The notes: generated by a model not told the origin, from the letters alone. Positions 23,293 to 36,174 are shown, numbered from the stretch's first letter. The stretch is 64,000 nucleotides of DNA from Thamnaconus septentrionalis (GCA_009823395.1 CM020520.1:3820501-3884500); one strand, 5' to 3'. Numbers and translations are program-made.

Positions 23293-24127
23293 ATTTATTT
23301 ATTTTTATCTCCACGCCAACAGTGAGGGTTCCAAATGAACTGACGTTACACAAACCAGCACAGTCACTGAAGAAGATAGCACACGGCACTGTCAAATTAC
23401 AAAAAAGAATGCCAAGTGGTTCTTGGGCGTCTTACCTCTGCATCCTGACTCGTTATCCAGGTAACTCGGCGGTAGCCAGGTAGCTCGGAGGTGTCTGTCT
23501 CACTCCGTCCACATGAACTGGCGCAACACCAACCAGCACTCCGTCCCTGAAGCAGAAACACGCAACACCGTCAAAAACATGAAATAAAGCTCGCTAGTGG
23601 TTATTGGGCATCTTACCTCTGTACCCCGACTCTCTATCCATGCAGGCTGGTAGCTCGGCGGTCGCCAGGTAGCTCAAATCTCAGCCTGTCCAAAAATCTG
23701 GGGAGAAAACATACTATAGTGTTTTGGTTTTTGGGGACAAAAACAAACAAACAAACAAACTGCTAGTTAATGAGCCAAAACTCACCGACACGACCGTCCT
23801 ATCGTGAGACTGAGTGGCACAATGCAAGATCTCAGCTCGGCAGCATGGTGGTAGCTAGCTGGCCAGGAAGGGACGAGGAGGGTACCCCGGCAGCAGCTGG
23901 ACGAGGAGGGTACCCGGCAGCATGGTGGTAGCTAGCTGGCCAGGAAGGGACGAGGAGGGTGCCCGGCAGCATGGTGTTAGCCAGGTAGCTAGCTGGCCAG
24001 GAAGGGACGAGGAGGGATACCCGGCAGCATGGTGGTAGCTCGTAGCTAGCTGGCCAGGAAGGGACGAGGATGGTACCTGGTCAGCATGGTGGTTGCCAGG
24101 TAGCACGGCGTGGACTGCTCTTTTCAT
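23293..24127 (-). ncRNA. Candidate four-exon lncRNA-like unit with duplicated exons
   Basis: On the minus strand: a segment covering the minisatellite ends at 23786 before GTGAGT; exon 23697-23617 (81 bp) follows TTTTCTCCCCAG and ends before GTAAGA; exon 23546-23436 (111 bp) follows TTTCTGCTTCAG and ends before GTAAGA; a last segment starts at 23366 after CTATCTTCTTCAG and reaches AATAAATAAATAAA at about 23293-23306. The last two exons share a start (GTGCTGGTT, CAGTTCAT) and the 81- and 111-bp exons share GCTACC-rich ends, so exons were duplicated. All frames are interrupted, hence non-coding if transcribed. The 5' end is unknown. Confidence 0.35.
23838..24112. repeat. Minisatellite, about 49-58 bp units, five copies
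   Basis: Units read CGGCAGCATGGTGGTAGCTA, then GCTGGCCAGGAAGGGACGAG, then GAGGGTACC; length varies through GTAGCCAG insertions, and one short partial unit is present. On the minus strand one frame gives repeats of PSSSLPGQLAT, but it meets a stop in the last copy. Related GCCAGGTAGCTCGG pieces lie in the neighbouring exon-like segments. Confidence 0.9.
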
Positions 24128-24429
24128 ACGTCCATGGTCCTGCTCCTACCTCTGTCTGATCAGCCCAGCGAATACAGGAAATGAAGTCACCTCTGCTAAA
24201 ATGGCTGAGGAAACAGGTGCAACCAATTAAGCTGATGGTCATGTGCCATCTACTAAGGTGGCTGATTGGAGGCAGTGTTTGAGCTGATTTGATGTACTAT
24301 AAACTAATCTCTTCCACCATACTGTACTTGCAAAAGTTCTCCTGACACATTTTTTCATTTTAGGCCATAGGACGATTTTTATTTTATTTTTGTTTTTTTT
24401 TTTTTTTTTTTTTAAATGTTTTTCCCTTT
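24113..24429. other. Unassigned DNA with long T-run
   Basis: No gene recognised. A T-run of over 20 bases lies near 24393-24413. Confidence 0.4.
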
Positions 24430-25022
24430 CTTTTGTTTCCATCAACAGAATTTGGTGAAAAATTGACCACTGACACTTTTCAGATTTGAACCACTGATCC
24501 TGGTAGTCATTCCATTATTTACTCTGTATGGTGATGTTCTCTTGGTGCCTTTATCCTTCTCTTTGGGCCATTTGCACCTTAAAATGAATCACTGCCTGTC
24601 ATCAGATCAACTATGGGATTCAGAGTCGATCTCTTAAACACTGAGCTGTCCGTCCTGATTTTGGAGCAATTTTCCAGGTGCTTTTGTTCTTTTTTGGCCA
24701 GTGGACATAATAGTCACTGCCTGTTGGAAAGCCTTTGGTGCTTTTTTTTTTTTTTTTTTTTCTTCTTTTTTTTTTTCTTAATTGTCAGACTTTTAGCTGT
24801 CAGCAATTTCAATTGTCTGGCACTGATCACATCTCTTTGTGCATTTTGTCTTAAAAAAACAAAAACAAAAAACAAACAATGCACCAGCTGACGTAAAATG
24901 AGAATGGACAACTTCAGGATTTAGAGTCCTTTATCCCATGCCCTGAGATTTTCATATCATGGGCCTGAGGTCACAATAATCCACAGGTTCATATTAGCAA
25001 ATTAACCCATCACCACCAGGGC
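24430..25022 (-). repeat. Second, more decayed block of the tRNA-like array
   Basis: Linker words (AGAATTTGGTGAAAAATTGA; CTTGGTGCCTTTATCCTTCT; GGCCAGTGGACATAATAGTC) and an AGATTTGAACC T-loop at 24482 match the 20.8-21.7 kb array. GGATTCAGAGTC and CTGAGCTGTCCGTCCTGA remain near 24614-24657. The end (24981-25022, CCACAGGTTCATATTAGC) copies part of the first unit at 20702-20745. A T-rich run sits at 24740-24778. Confidence 0.65.
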
Positions 25023-28000
25023 CTAACATAAAATATCAACGAAACTGCACCAGTCTTTCAGACAGTATTGTCAGCACAGATGCACAAATGCTCAACAATG
25101 TACAAAATACCAAAAGTGCTGAAACAAGTAAAAAGTTAATTCTCTTAAATCACTCACAAAGTAAGTGTTACAAAGATTAAACTACAAAACAAAAGTATAG
25201 TTTAGTAGTATAGTTTAATTTTGACACAGTCAGGATGCAAAATTAAAAATAATAATAAAATATAATTGAGATACGAAAATATTAATACCCCAGTTCACAG
25301 GAATGCAGAAGAAATCTGATAAAAGAGAGACTATTTTAAAAACACCAAGATTGGTATGCAAAATGCAATACTCTTCAATTTATAATTTGTGCCCTTTTTT
25401 GTGGACAGAATGAAAAATATTTAGTGTGCAAATGGAAGGCTAGATAAACAGTCTGGCTCCAGGGGTTGATCAACGCAATGGGTTTGTCTATTAAAACAGT
25501 CAGGTGAAGGCAGATGAGGTGAGCCAATCATTTATTGTCTGGGATATTGTTTGAACTGGTTTGTCTGATGGAAAGAAAAAAGACAAAGGGTCAATGTTGT
25601 AACAGTTCAACAGAGGTTCTCTATTCTAAACAATCAAACATTCTTTAAATAGGGAATAACTATCAGAACATAAACAGGCAGCGCATAAATCAGATTCTAA
25701 ATACAGAAATAAAATAAACTCACATTTCATGTACTCAGTACAAACAATAATGCTGGAAGGAAGGGGAAGTACGAAGGTGCAAGGAGAAGGGAATTTTCCA
25801 CACAGAAACTTCTATTAGCATTGCAGGTGAAAGAGCAGGGGATTCTAAGTCAATAAGAGCGTGCAACAGTGCATGCAGAAATGACCCAATAAACCTCGTC
25901 TTTAAAGCTGCTTAGGGTGCTCTTAAATCCCTCACAGTGATGCATTTTGCAGATGTAATTACCCCCACCCCCAATAAAATAATTTACCCTGCACATTCTG
26001 GCCAAGCAAATCATTAATTACCGCCGCAGCCGAGCCCTGTAATGTTTTAATCAGGCTGTGATATTGAACTGCCAGAGTGATAATTTAAAAATGAGCAGGA
26101 ACTAAGCAGCACTGCACACCAGGGGTTACGGGATTGGCAGGAGTGTCAACGTTAGAGATGCAGAAAAAATGAGCGCAGAGGATTCCTCGTTTGCAATGTA
26201 AATGAGTTTTTTGGAGCAAAACAATAAGATGATTGAAATCGAAAATCTGACCGATGAATAAAACATGATAAGCTTCGAAAGAATGGCACATAGAAAGTGG
26301 GCCAAGCGAACTGAGATGAATTCAGAAGAGAATGTTTATCATTTTGGTTGAACCTGAGTGGAATAATAATTTAAAAAATAAAATAAAACAACAACAACAA
26401 CAACAACACAGAAAGTAGAGCAGGCAGGTTAACTCCTGGGGGCCTCGCAATAATGATGCCAAGCCTTTCACTGAGCTTTCGTCCAACACCCAAGTTCCCC
26501 ACCTACTGTACGCGTTGGTTTGTTTATTGTGCTGCAACCTTTTGATATTATTTCTCAAAGGGTGGAAATCGACAGCAAGGAACAAGGGCACACGGGAGAC
26601 AGCGGTCTATTCACAGAGCTGCAGTCCCAGGCCCCCCGAGTCCCCGCTTTGTCACAGAGACGGTCGTCCAGGTGACACAACAAAACAAACCCTGCAGGGA
26701 GACCGTCTCTGGGGTGTCTTCGCCCCCCCACCCCCGCCATTCTTCCTATCCTCTCACTTGCAGGAAAGTGACAAATCAGAAGGCCGCCTGTCAAGCTCTT
26801 CCTCGCTCATTCCGTGCAAGATTAGTGAGCGGACCATTTGATATGTGAAGTGGGCTCGAGCTGGAGGGAGAGACGACCCCACAGCGCTTTGAGAGGCCAC
26901 GTCATGGAAGCACTCTAAGGCGGCGGCATATTGTGCAAGAGGTGGATGTCAAAGTCAAAAGTGAGATCCGGTGACTGACTGGTGATTAAATATTTAAAAC
27001 CGGCGGACCGTGCAACTTGAGTCTCCCTTGCGCTCCGTCACTCTAAAGAGGCCTTGTGGACAAGCTGTTAAGTCAATCGCATCCTGAGACTGGAGCCTGT
27101 GTACATTCAATTAGCCTTCTGCAAAATCTACACTGCAAAAAACAAAACAAATAAATAAATAAAAAAAACATTAAACAACCGAACAAAAGTTGTTTTTTCC
27201 CTGCCGTGCTGTCCCTCATTTCGGCACGTCACGCCCGAGATTGACTTATTAAGGTGTGGCCAGATGGCCGTTAATTATCTGTCTGTATCGCTCTGCAAAC
27301 ATGTCTGCAGTGAATTCCTCTAATGGACTGAAATGGATGATGACACTTTTTTTTCTTCTTTTTTTTTTGCTCTCGCAGCTTCAGAGCCATTTTTCAATCC
27401 AAACAATTGACTCGGACGCCTCGTGCATTTCAAACATCCCCACTCACTGTGGGCTTGTGCACGAGAACCGGCCTCGCTGGTCCCCTCGACGCCTCAAGTG
27501 CTTTTTTTGCCGGTTGTCAGACAGCGATCATGCACATTTAGATGTAGTTTTAAAGAGAGAGTTCACCCAAAATTGATATTTTACCAATTTCCACACATTT
27601 TCAAATGCAACTTTGTTCAAAATGTGAATTAAAACATTGATGGGAACTCACAATGTGCAGAGTTTGCATTCTTTACCTGTTGGTACTCAGCTTCTCTCTA
27701 ATCACTCCTGTTGTTTCCTTGCACAGTGCAAAGACAGGCAAGAGCAACAGCAGCAGCAGCACCTGCAAGACAAGAGAGTGAATGAAAAAGATGGGCAGAT
27801 GATCAAATTGGAGGAAGGGGAAAAAAGGAGAGACTCAGAAGTTGGAACTTTTGATAGAGCTGAGGCAGACTTTTTATTGTAGTCTGCCGGAATGGGTGAT
27901 AAGCTGCGAGGCGTAATGGAGAAGGCCCCTGGAGAGCCGACCAGCACCTCCACCATCTGGGTGAAAATTGCACGGGCTGGTGGCGCGGCGTCCCCCCCTC

Positions 28001-28206
28001 ACACTGATTGCCTCGGCCAATCTTCCGCACTTTTCGAAAGGGAGTCTGGCTAAAATTCCACAACAGCAGAGGGTGACGGAGGGCAACTCCTCTGACCTTC
28101 TCTGAGAAACACCAATCGCCTGAAAGCTTTCAAGTGACACCTGTGAAAAGGTGCAGGCAACAAAGAGCAGATGACAGGGTGTGTTTTACACCCTTTTTGT
28201 CTGCTT

Positions 28207-28208
<2 letters not shown>
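25023..28208. other. Gene-free DNA
   Basis: AT-rich unique sequence to about 25.9 kb, then mixed. The patch 25975-26090, with TCATTAATTACCGC and TTTTAATCAGGC, has a conserved-element look, untested. CAA units lie at 26389-26407, an AAAT-rich stretch near 27150, and CAG units at 27748-27760. No supported gene. Confidence 0.45.

Positions 28209-28259
<51 letters not shown>
28209..28259. repeat. (CA)n microsatellite
   Basis: About 25 perfect CA units. Confidence 0.97.
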
Positions 28260-28261
<2 letters not shown>

Positions 28262-29937
28262 GAAGGTTGAGTTCTGCAGTCATGGACGAAGAAACGAGCC
28301 TCGAACCACCGATTGCTTTTTCTTTCTTTTCTTTCTCACGCTCGGTGGCATAAATTGTGTGCAGACTGAGCAGGTTTAACGAGGTCGGATGGTTGTTCCA
28401 ACGTGCCAGCAAGAGCTGCATGTTGTGCCTGCGACGAGTTTTAAGACAACGGCGTGTAATTGACAGATGTGCTGGCTCGCCCACTCATTTCTCAGCCTGA
28501 GATAAACTGGTTTTGCACAAGTGATGTTGACCCACGCTGAGCTTCCCTACCTTATTTATTTATTTATTTTTTTTACCCAAAAGAGGTTTTGTTGTTGCAA
28601 ATGTTTTCTTGGGGGCAGCAGCCTGCTTGCCAGCATGGAGGAATACTGAGTGAATTCTGCAGCATAAAATCTCTGGCGTTACAAGACTCACACTACATAC
28701 TCACAGCCATTTTGGCATTTTTTTTAATATATTTTTTTATAAGGACAAGACCAACCTCTATGCTCTCCCCATGTTCTGTGGATGAAGGCCGCTACATTCT
28801 GCAGCTACGATCAGGCCAGTGCTCAAGGTCTCTGTGAGCACTGTTGGATTTTGCTTTCGACTGTCAGTACAAACACGCAAGTAGCTCAATCGCACTTTCA
28901 CAATAAATACATAAAATCTTGTGTGAAACATCCAACATGGATTTAATAGAGTAACTGTGCAACATCTGGAAACAGATCAATAGCTGTGAGAGCCCCTATA
29001 AATCAGCAGCATGATACGTGTGGCTGCGATGACGCCACCTTTTGGCTAACTCGCATGAATGCACCTTGTTGTTGTTGTTTTTTTAAACCTACGGTGGGGA
29101 CAGGGGTCAGTTGGTGGGAAGAAAATAAAAGTTATGTTTTCATGCAGGAACAGAAGAAAAGGCATTTCTCTCTTTCTATTTTATATTTTATTTCTATTTT
29201 CTAAATATCGCTTTTCTCATAGCTTTAGTTTTGCATCGTCACCTTAGAGAAAATGTAAAGGAAGGTTGGATGAATAAAGCAGCTGAGCCTCAAACTTACA
29301 CTTGAACCCAGCGATTTTACTTGAGTTTTATCCGCAGGAAGACGAAAAACTCAAAAGCAGTTCTGTGAAATTAAAGCAACAACCTTCTAATGAGTCCGTC
29401 CGGGGGGGATGCCAGCTCCGCTCCTGCAGCCTGCCTATCACCTCACTCATTAGCACACCATGCTGTGACTGCACGCCACAGCCGTGCTCCCTCCCACCTC
29501 TCCTCGTGACCAAACAACATCACGTTCGATGCATCGCATGAAGCACTTCATGGATAACAATGACAATCTACTGGCTCACTGTGAGGCTTCACCATGGCTG
29601 CTGTAAAGGCACCAGCTGGGCACTAATGCATGGCCTTTGTACTTTCAGTGGAAGGTAGAATGATTAAAAAAAAAAGACAGAAAAGGATTTGCATAATGTG
29701 GCACACTAATGTGCTTTATATATTTGAGAAGTCAGGGAAAGATTGAAGGTCCCTGAAATCTTAATGAGCTTAGCCCGAATATGTTTTTGGTATCTGAACA
29801 CGGGGGATTTTTTACATTATGTATTTCTGGGCCAAATCTGAATCACATTAAAAAAGCAATGGATAGGTTTATTAGAATGTGAGGAAGTGACTTTAATAGA
29901 AAGAAATGTCGAATGTTGAAGCAGTTCCTTCCACGGC
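28260..29937. other. Gene-free DNA
   Basis: No gene or repeat family recognised apart from short TTTA and T-runs near 28552-28573 and 28718-28737. Confidence 0.45.
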
Positions 29938-30290
29938 TACGTACCATAGCGGCCACTTTATTAGGTCCATCAGATATCTTAAGAAACTGGCTTGTGAGAG
30001 TAATTCGATCAATCAACTTTTATTTGTACAGCGCTAAATCACATCCAAAGACGTCTCAAAGCGCTTTGTACAATCAGAGAAAAAGGAACCAACTGGGCCC
30101 CCAGAGCAAGCAAAGTGTGACAGTGGCCAGGAAACGCTCCCCTGTGGGAAGAAACCTAGAGCAGATCCAGACTCCAGAGGGTCAGAGGTCATCTGCCTAT
30201 GACCAGTTGGGGTGAGAAGGAAATACAAAAATTGTCGAGAGAGAGAGAGAGACAGAGAGAGAGATAGAAGTAGCCAGAGTTGCAGACAGG
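29938..30290 (+). mobile_element. Interspersed repeat of a type common in teleosts
   Basis: It starts with a GCGGCCACTTTATTAGGTCC word, then CTTTTATTTGTACAGCGCTA, CTCAAAGCGCTTTGTACAAT, GGGAAGAAACCTAGAGCAGA and CATCTGCCTATGACCAGTTG, ending in a GAGA-rich tail. I know these words from many fish genomes as a high-copy repeat. The class (SINE-like or 3' end of another element) is not assigned. It is not known whether the two parts are one element or two neighbours. Confidence 0.65.
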
Positions 30291-32313
30291 CCAGAGTGAA
30301 ATTTAAATTTTATTTGTTGGACCTTATTTACAGTCACAGTGAGATGTGAACAAAACTAACTGTGTTTCCCTTGTCGTTCACCAGAGGAACATTAATTTTG
30401 CCAGTGTTTTCACTGGGATTCAAATTTATGCTCTGTGAATTAAAAAGGCCCCAATTTTAGGTGTGGGTCCCAAACTCACACTAATAATTCTTTAGTGACG
30501 GGGAATGTGTTATTCCCCAAATTGCTAAATTGTTCTTGAGTGATTTGCTTAATTACCTTCTCTAATTCCTCATTACCAAGCAACATGCCACATAGACGAC
30601 AGAAGAAAAAAAAATCTTCTCACTTCCTGTGAGCCAGCGTTCCATAAATCCTACAAGCGTTGCTAAAACTAATCAAAAATGCTTGTGAATGCCAAGTGAA
30701 GCAAAGGAAGTGCCCACAGGAAGTGTGATGCTTCACAACACCTTTGAAAAAAGTGGACATATGCTAACTGGGAGGAGAGGTCGGGGTAAGAGAGCAGGCG
30801 TAGGCACAACATGGATCACAGCGCTCAGGATGCAGAGTACAGATGGCAAGGAAGCAAGGGCACGCAGCAAAAGTGACCCCGGTGCCAAGGCGCTGGTGGG
30901 AGGGGCTACTGGAGGGCACGCCAGAGCGGATAGTGAAGGTGACAGGAGATACATTTGGTCTGCTGAGGGCAAAACAGCCTAAAAACTAGCCTGTGAATGG
31001 AGGGGATCTGCACTGCCTTGGTCGTCAGACAAGGACACAGGACAGGTTACAGTAGTTTTTTTGTTCTATTATTTGGCCAATTTAATGCACTGTCTAACAA
31101 GGGCAATGAAACACTTCTACAGCAAACAGACTCAGTATTCCTACCTTTAAGATTTTTCCCTGTCAGCTTTGGGGCATCCTACCTTCACTCAGCGTCAGAG
31201 TGTGACAGTCATCTCCAAAATAGCCCCCGTCAAGACCTGTCCCTGCAATAAAAACAATAAAAGACAAAACAAAGAACAGCTCTTTAGTCCTCTCGTTCAA
31301 AACGTTTTCTTCCCGCTTTATCAGAAAGTCAGACCTGATCAGCTGCGACCAGCCACAGGCTCCTCCCTCTGGTCTGACCGGGAAAGCAGGAGCATGAGCT
31401 CATCCATCCACATCCATCCATCTTCATGTCTGTCAATTATGCCATTAGTGGGCGGCGCCTCTTCACCTCCGGAATGGCTGCGATCTCAAAGTGCTTCTCA
31501 AAGTCGCCGCAATCACATTATAAGCCGGCATCCACTGTGAAACAGGCCATTGGAAAAGGCTTAATCAATGTGAGGTCTTCATGAAAGCACATTTATGAAT
31601 ATTCATCATGACGCTTCATAGGAGCCCTAATTAGGCCACTCCCCCACCATGGCGCCATGAGGTAACCAGGCTGAAGTTAAGTGGATGGCCAATATCCTGC
31701 ATCAAGTCAATAACGTTGAGCCTCTTTAAACACTGCTTGACCCACCGATGACTCTTCACAGCCGCACAGAAGGAAATGGTGTACGACTGACAGCCACGAG
31801 TGTCTCGACAATGTCCCTCTTTGCATAAACAACTCATTTCTCAGCGGACACTTTAATTGGAGCTCTTTGAGGGAAGGAGAAAAAACAAACAAACAGAAAA
31901 CAAACAGTCGATATCTCATCGCAGCATGAGGATCAATTAAATGCATTACGACTACTAAATGGCAACTAAATGAATAGGACAGCATCAGTTCTCACAGACC
32001 GCCTGCTGAAAGATTACAAACACAGTTTATTATTAGGAGAAATAAAATACATTTTTAATTTAATTTTGTAGGTCTGTGTCTTTGTTTTGCTTTGTTTAAC
32101 TGTGTCAAAAAAAACAAAAAACAAAAAACAAAGCAATAATAAATAAATGTCAATGTTTCACTATTGTTTTTGACATTTTCAAGTGAACTGTAGAACTTGA
32201 CAATTATTCTTTTGTCCGCTGTTGTTGAACGACTGGGACCTTTTGGAAAACGCTGTTTAACTAAAGGTCACACGAATATTAAGTAGTCAGCACTGTCACT
32301 TTACCTCGGCCTC

Positions 32314-32316
<3 letters not shown>
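30291..32316. other. Gene-free DNA
   Basis: No gene. The frame at 30689-30982 (97 codons) is rich in G/R/A/K with no domain and is probably chance. Short AAAC runs lie near 31881-31900 and 32107-32130. Confidence 0.45.

Positions 32317-32387
<71 letters not shown>
32317..32387. repeat. (AC)n microsatellite
   Basis: About 35 perfect AC units, the longest CA-type tract in the window. Confidence 0.97.
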
Positions 32388-32388
<1 letters not shown>

Positions 32389-33058
32389 CAAAGACATAAA
32401 TACTGGTTTCATGATTGCACCATGCTGGGATTTTGCTTCCTAATATGCAGGTGAATGGTCTGTCTCTAAGCTTCCACAACTTTAATTGCTATTGTTCAAA
32501 AAAAAATGCTGCAAGCCTGCATAAACTCGGCTGGCGTTCATAAACCAGCCACAAGAAAAATCAATCCGGGCAGTTCTGCGTGTCAGTTTTTGTCTTTCAC
32601 TCGCAAATGCACCTTCTGATTGGAAATGTGAAATTGTGGCGCGCAGTCACTTAGTCACCCACCCACCACCCTGACCTAAATTTGCATTTCCTGCCACATT
32701 GTTAATGTTAGACATCATAAAATTCAACGGCAAAAGGTTCAAATAAAAAAAAATAAAATAAAGCTTATTATGCAAACCATAGGTTAATATCTGCTTGCAA
32801 ATTATTGCCTCACTGATCCAGTCAATACATCTGTGATGATTTAGTCGTTTACAGTAATCAACGCATTACCCATACATTAACTCAGAATGTAATTAAAAAT
32901 AGTAGTTACATTTACTATCTAAAATTAAATACAAGCTAAATGTAAACTGTATCTTATCTTATTGGCTGACCTACGCTTCATCAAATCATTATGACGGAAG
33001 GAAGCGGGTTTCTTTGGAAATCAAGTCATTTTTAGTGCGGAAAATAAAGTTTTATGGG
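32388..33058. other. AT-rich gene-free DNA
   Basis: Nothing recognised. Confidence 0.45.
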
Positions 33059-33090
33059 GGTGATTCCTCTCATGAGCCAGAGGAATCACC
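33059..33090. repeat. Perfect 12-bp hairpin
   Basis: GGTGATTCCTCT, an 8-base loop CATGAGCC, then AGAGGAATCACC. Perfect complementarity of 12 bp, directly before a CTCF-like word. Confidence 0.85.
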
Positions 33091-33112
33091 ACGTAGCAGT
33101 TTGTGGTGCATT

Positions 33113-33127
33113 GGTGCCATCTTGTGG
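33113..33127 (-). promoter_or_regulatory. CTCF-core-like site
   Basis: CCACAAGATGGCACC on the minus strand matches 14 of 15 core positions. The CCATCTTGTGGC word is also frequent in vertebrate repeats. Confidence 0.3.
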
Positions 33128-33398
33128 CCAGAATACTGAACTGCACATAAGGTGCGAAGAAGAGCACGGCCCTGTCACCCAGCTGTTTTTAATCGTTCGT
33201 TTGTTATTACGCTGCTTCTAATGCAGCCGAATATTCAGGACTTTTTTTCTCTTTCTTGTTTTAAAGACAAACATTGAGACAAGATCTTTACCAGGGTTTC
33301 AGCTCCAGCTGTGCACACGTAGTTATTTATGTATTTATTTAGTTACGGCAGTCAGTTAGGATCTTTTCAGCGAGTACATTTGTATTTACATATTATGT

Positions 33399-33413
33399 CC
33401 GCCAGAGGGCAAT
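33399..33413 (+). promoter_or_regulatory. Weak CTCF-core-like site
   Basis: CCGCCAGAGGGCAAT has two mismatches to the core. It points away from the site at 33113. Confidence 0.2.
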
Positions 33414-35963
33414 GTCTTCAAATAGTTTAGGGCGCTGCAATCGCTCTCAGACTTGCCAACGAAAACGGGTTGATTGAAGTGGTTAAATGCATTTCATTAT
33501 CTTAAATCTTATCAGATGCTAAAAGCACGCTGATGCTATCAAGAGAGTGTGACATTTGCCCACCTAAGACTTTTTATTTGATCTGTCGGCTCACTTATAT
33601 AATCGCAGAGAAGTTTTGCTGTTGCATTCTTTTTTTATGCTCTGTGTTGAAAGAGGAACATAACACCAGGTTAATGTTGCCATTAGGCACACAACAACAA
33701 GCTAATAATAAATACGCAAGGAAATCAAAGTTAGAAATAACACATAGCGTGTGAAAAGACTCCCAGCCATGAAGCGGGCTGCATCCATCACCGCCAGACA
33801 TCAATACTGTATGAAAAGAGCTGTAATGATAATCAGAGAGAATGCCCGATTAAATATGGATATCGAACATCATTCATTGATCTGGACGAGCTGATGGACA
33901 AAAAATTAGAGAGGGTTTGAGGAAAACAGAGGGTATCGCGGGGAGTCAGTGGCAGTTCACTTATGAATTGACCATTTCTGTAAACAAATCATTATCCACC
34001 ATTACAGCTGAAGTGGCATCAATCAATAAACTCCTCAAGCTGCTCCCCTCTCCCTGTCGGCCAAAATAAACTCTACGATGAAGCGTTTGTCTGGGATTCT
34101 GGGAGAGTTCCGCCCGGTGGACTCGCCTCAGGCGCAACTCGACCGCATCCGGCAGGACAAGCAGCGAGGCCTCGAGCCGGGCCTGCCAATCAGAAAGCGT
34201 CTTTTTATTTTATATTCATGCGCCGCATGTGTCAGCGAGGACAAAAGCGACAAGGACAAGAGCCGTCTGCGTCCGAGTCCGATTCAAAACCATCATCATC
34301 GTCTTTTGTGTGCGCGGAGGAGGAGAAGTGAATCGCACATGTCAGCGTAGCCGCGAGCCCTGCGACCAACGGACCAGGTTGAAGCTGCGTTCTGTGGGGC
34401 TGAAATGAAAGGTGGCCGTACACAACAGCGCGTTTACATCAGCTCCTCACGCCGTTCCTGTCAGCCGCTAAAAGACGAGCAGCCGGGCCGGGCCGAGTCG
34501 GTCCAAGTCGGGCCGAGATTTCACGGGCGATGCAGGTAAAGGGCTGTGAAAATGCCGGCCTGGGAGTCTTCCATCTTGCATTCATTAGAGCACCTCCTCA
34601 AATTAATGACGCGTTGTCAAGCGCGCCGTGCCATGAGATGCAATAAACAAGCCGTGGGATATTTACAGCGGCGGAGACGGAGCTTCATCGCCAACGGTGG
34701 CTTTCAGGTCATGCGAGCGCGCGGCTCCCAGGGTGTGAGTGAGCTGATCGTCCTCTCATTACCGCCTGACCCTCTCTTTGTTTCTGTGCGCTCGCCGGCT
34801 CACTTTTTTTTATATTATATAAGTGTTCAATTGCGTGTTGACGGGACGGCTGACTCTGGGCTATGCAGGGCTGCATGCTGGAAGCGCGGAGGAAAAACAA
34901 CTTGTCAGGGGTCAGAGGTCAGTTGGAGGCCACAGGTTGCACCACAGGTCAACAGAATAACACCTCTGAAGGCACAACTCACACACACACACACACACAC
35001 ACTCAGTCAACGAACACTTCACCAGCCACCTGAAGTGGTCGGTGAGATGATGACATTAATTCTCCTTTCATTGTATTATTTTCTTGGTATTAAATATTAC
35101 ATGTGCATCTATCTGTGCATGTCTTTCCCTGCTTAATAGCGCAGAGCACTTCTGCTGTCTTTGCATAATACATTAAAAACAGAGTCTGGCGGCTGAAATT
35201 CGAGCAAAACTAAGGACTTCATTTCTAAACATTTAAAACATTTATAAGCTCTCGATCGTGACGGGAAACTACAGAGTCAGCCGATCATCGTTTCCTGATT
35301 TCCGACTGCGTGCCAGTGTTTTCACATTAGACTGGGAATCACATTTGATCCACTATTAACACTTAAAAAATAAATAACTGAATGAATAATAATAATTAGT
35401 GCACCCACAGCACACAACAAACACCACGCTGTTCTCACACAATGACATTTGCTGTGAGGAGATGTCAATGATATTTTCTGCTCTTTTTTTTTTTTTTAAA
35501 GGTACGCTTCAAAGCATCTCCACACCACCTCAGACGCGCTGAGGCGTTTCCATTCTTTCATGATGAAAACGGGTCTATTCAAAGGAAATGGAAATGGACC
35601 GTAAAAGCACCGTCCTCAGCTGAATAGATGGAATCTGAAGTGAGCAGTTTCTTTTTTTTATTTTGTTGATGTTGCTGCTCTTCTTTTTTAACACAACACA
35701 GACGCTATAGAGACGAGGACTGGTGGCGGCGCTCGCACAACTTGTTATGCAAATCAAAAAGTGTCAATATCAAACATCCCCGGCGCTCTGGGCATGTAGC
35801 GTATGAAACAATCTGCAGGCAAAGAGATCCGGATATAAATAAGATAAGTGCGGCGTGTGAAGGTGCACAGCACGGAGCACCGTTCTGCTTTAGAATCGAC
35901 GCACCTCTCATCAGCTGCCCCAGATATAAACCCAGCCAACTTGTTTTACCCATGCCCTAAAAT

Positions 35964-35992
35964 GATAATAATAATAATAATAATAATAATAA
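35964..35992. repeat. (AAT)n microsatellite
   Basis: About nine perfect AAT/ATA units, continuing imperfectly to 36001. Confidence 0.9.
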
Positions 35993-36170
35993 CGATAATA
36001 ATTTTTTTTAATGCATAATGCATCAGTTCATGCCACAAGAATGACGCCGAACGTGCATCCCACTTCATTAATTCATCCATAATGAGTTTTGCGGCATGTA
36101 GGAGCAAGTACCTTAGAGGCAGCCCCGAGAGTCCAAGCTAATTAAATCAGAAGCCCAATCTGTGAGTCTC

Positions 36171-36174
<4 letters not shown>

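Noticed and set aside
23855..24127. 90-codon PSSSLPGQLAT repeat protein
   Set aside because: Minisatellite translation; the frame meets a stop in the last unit and does not continue through the downstream splice site.
34078..34350. 90-codon frame with ATG in a CpG-rich patch
   Set aside because: No recognised domain, composition changes inside the frame, and no splice or poly(A) context.
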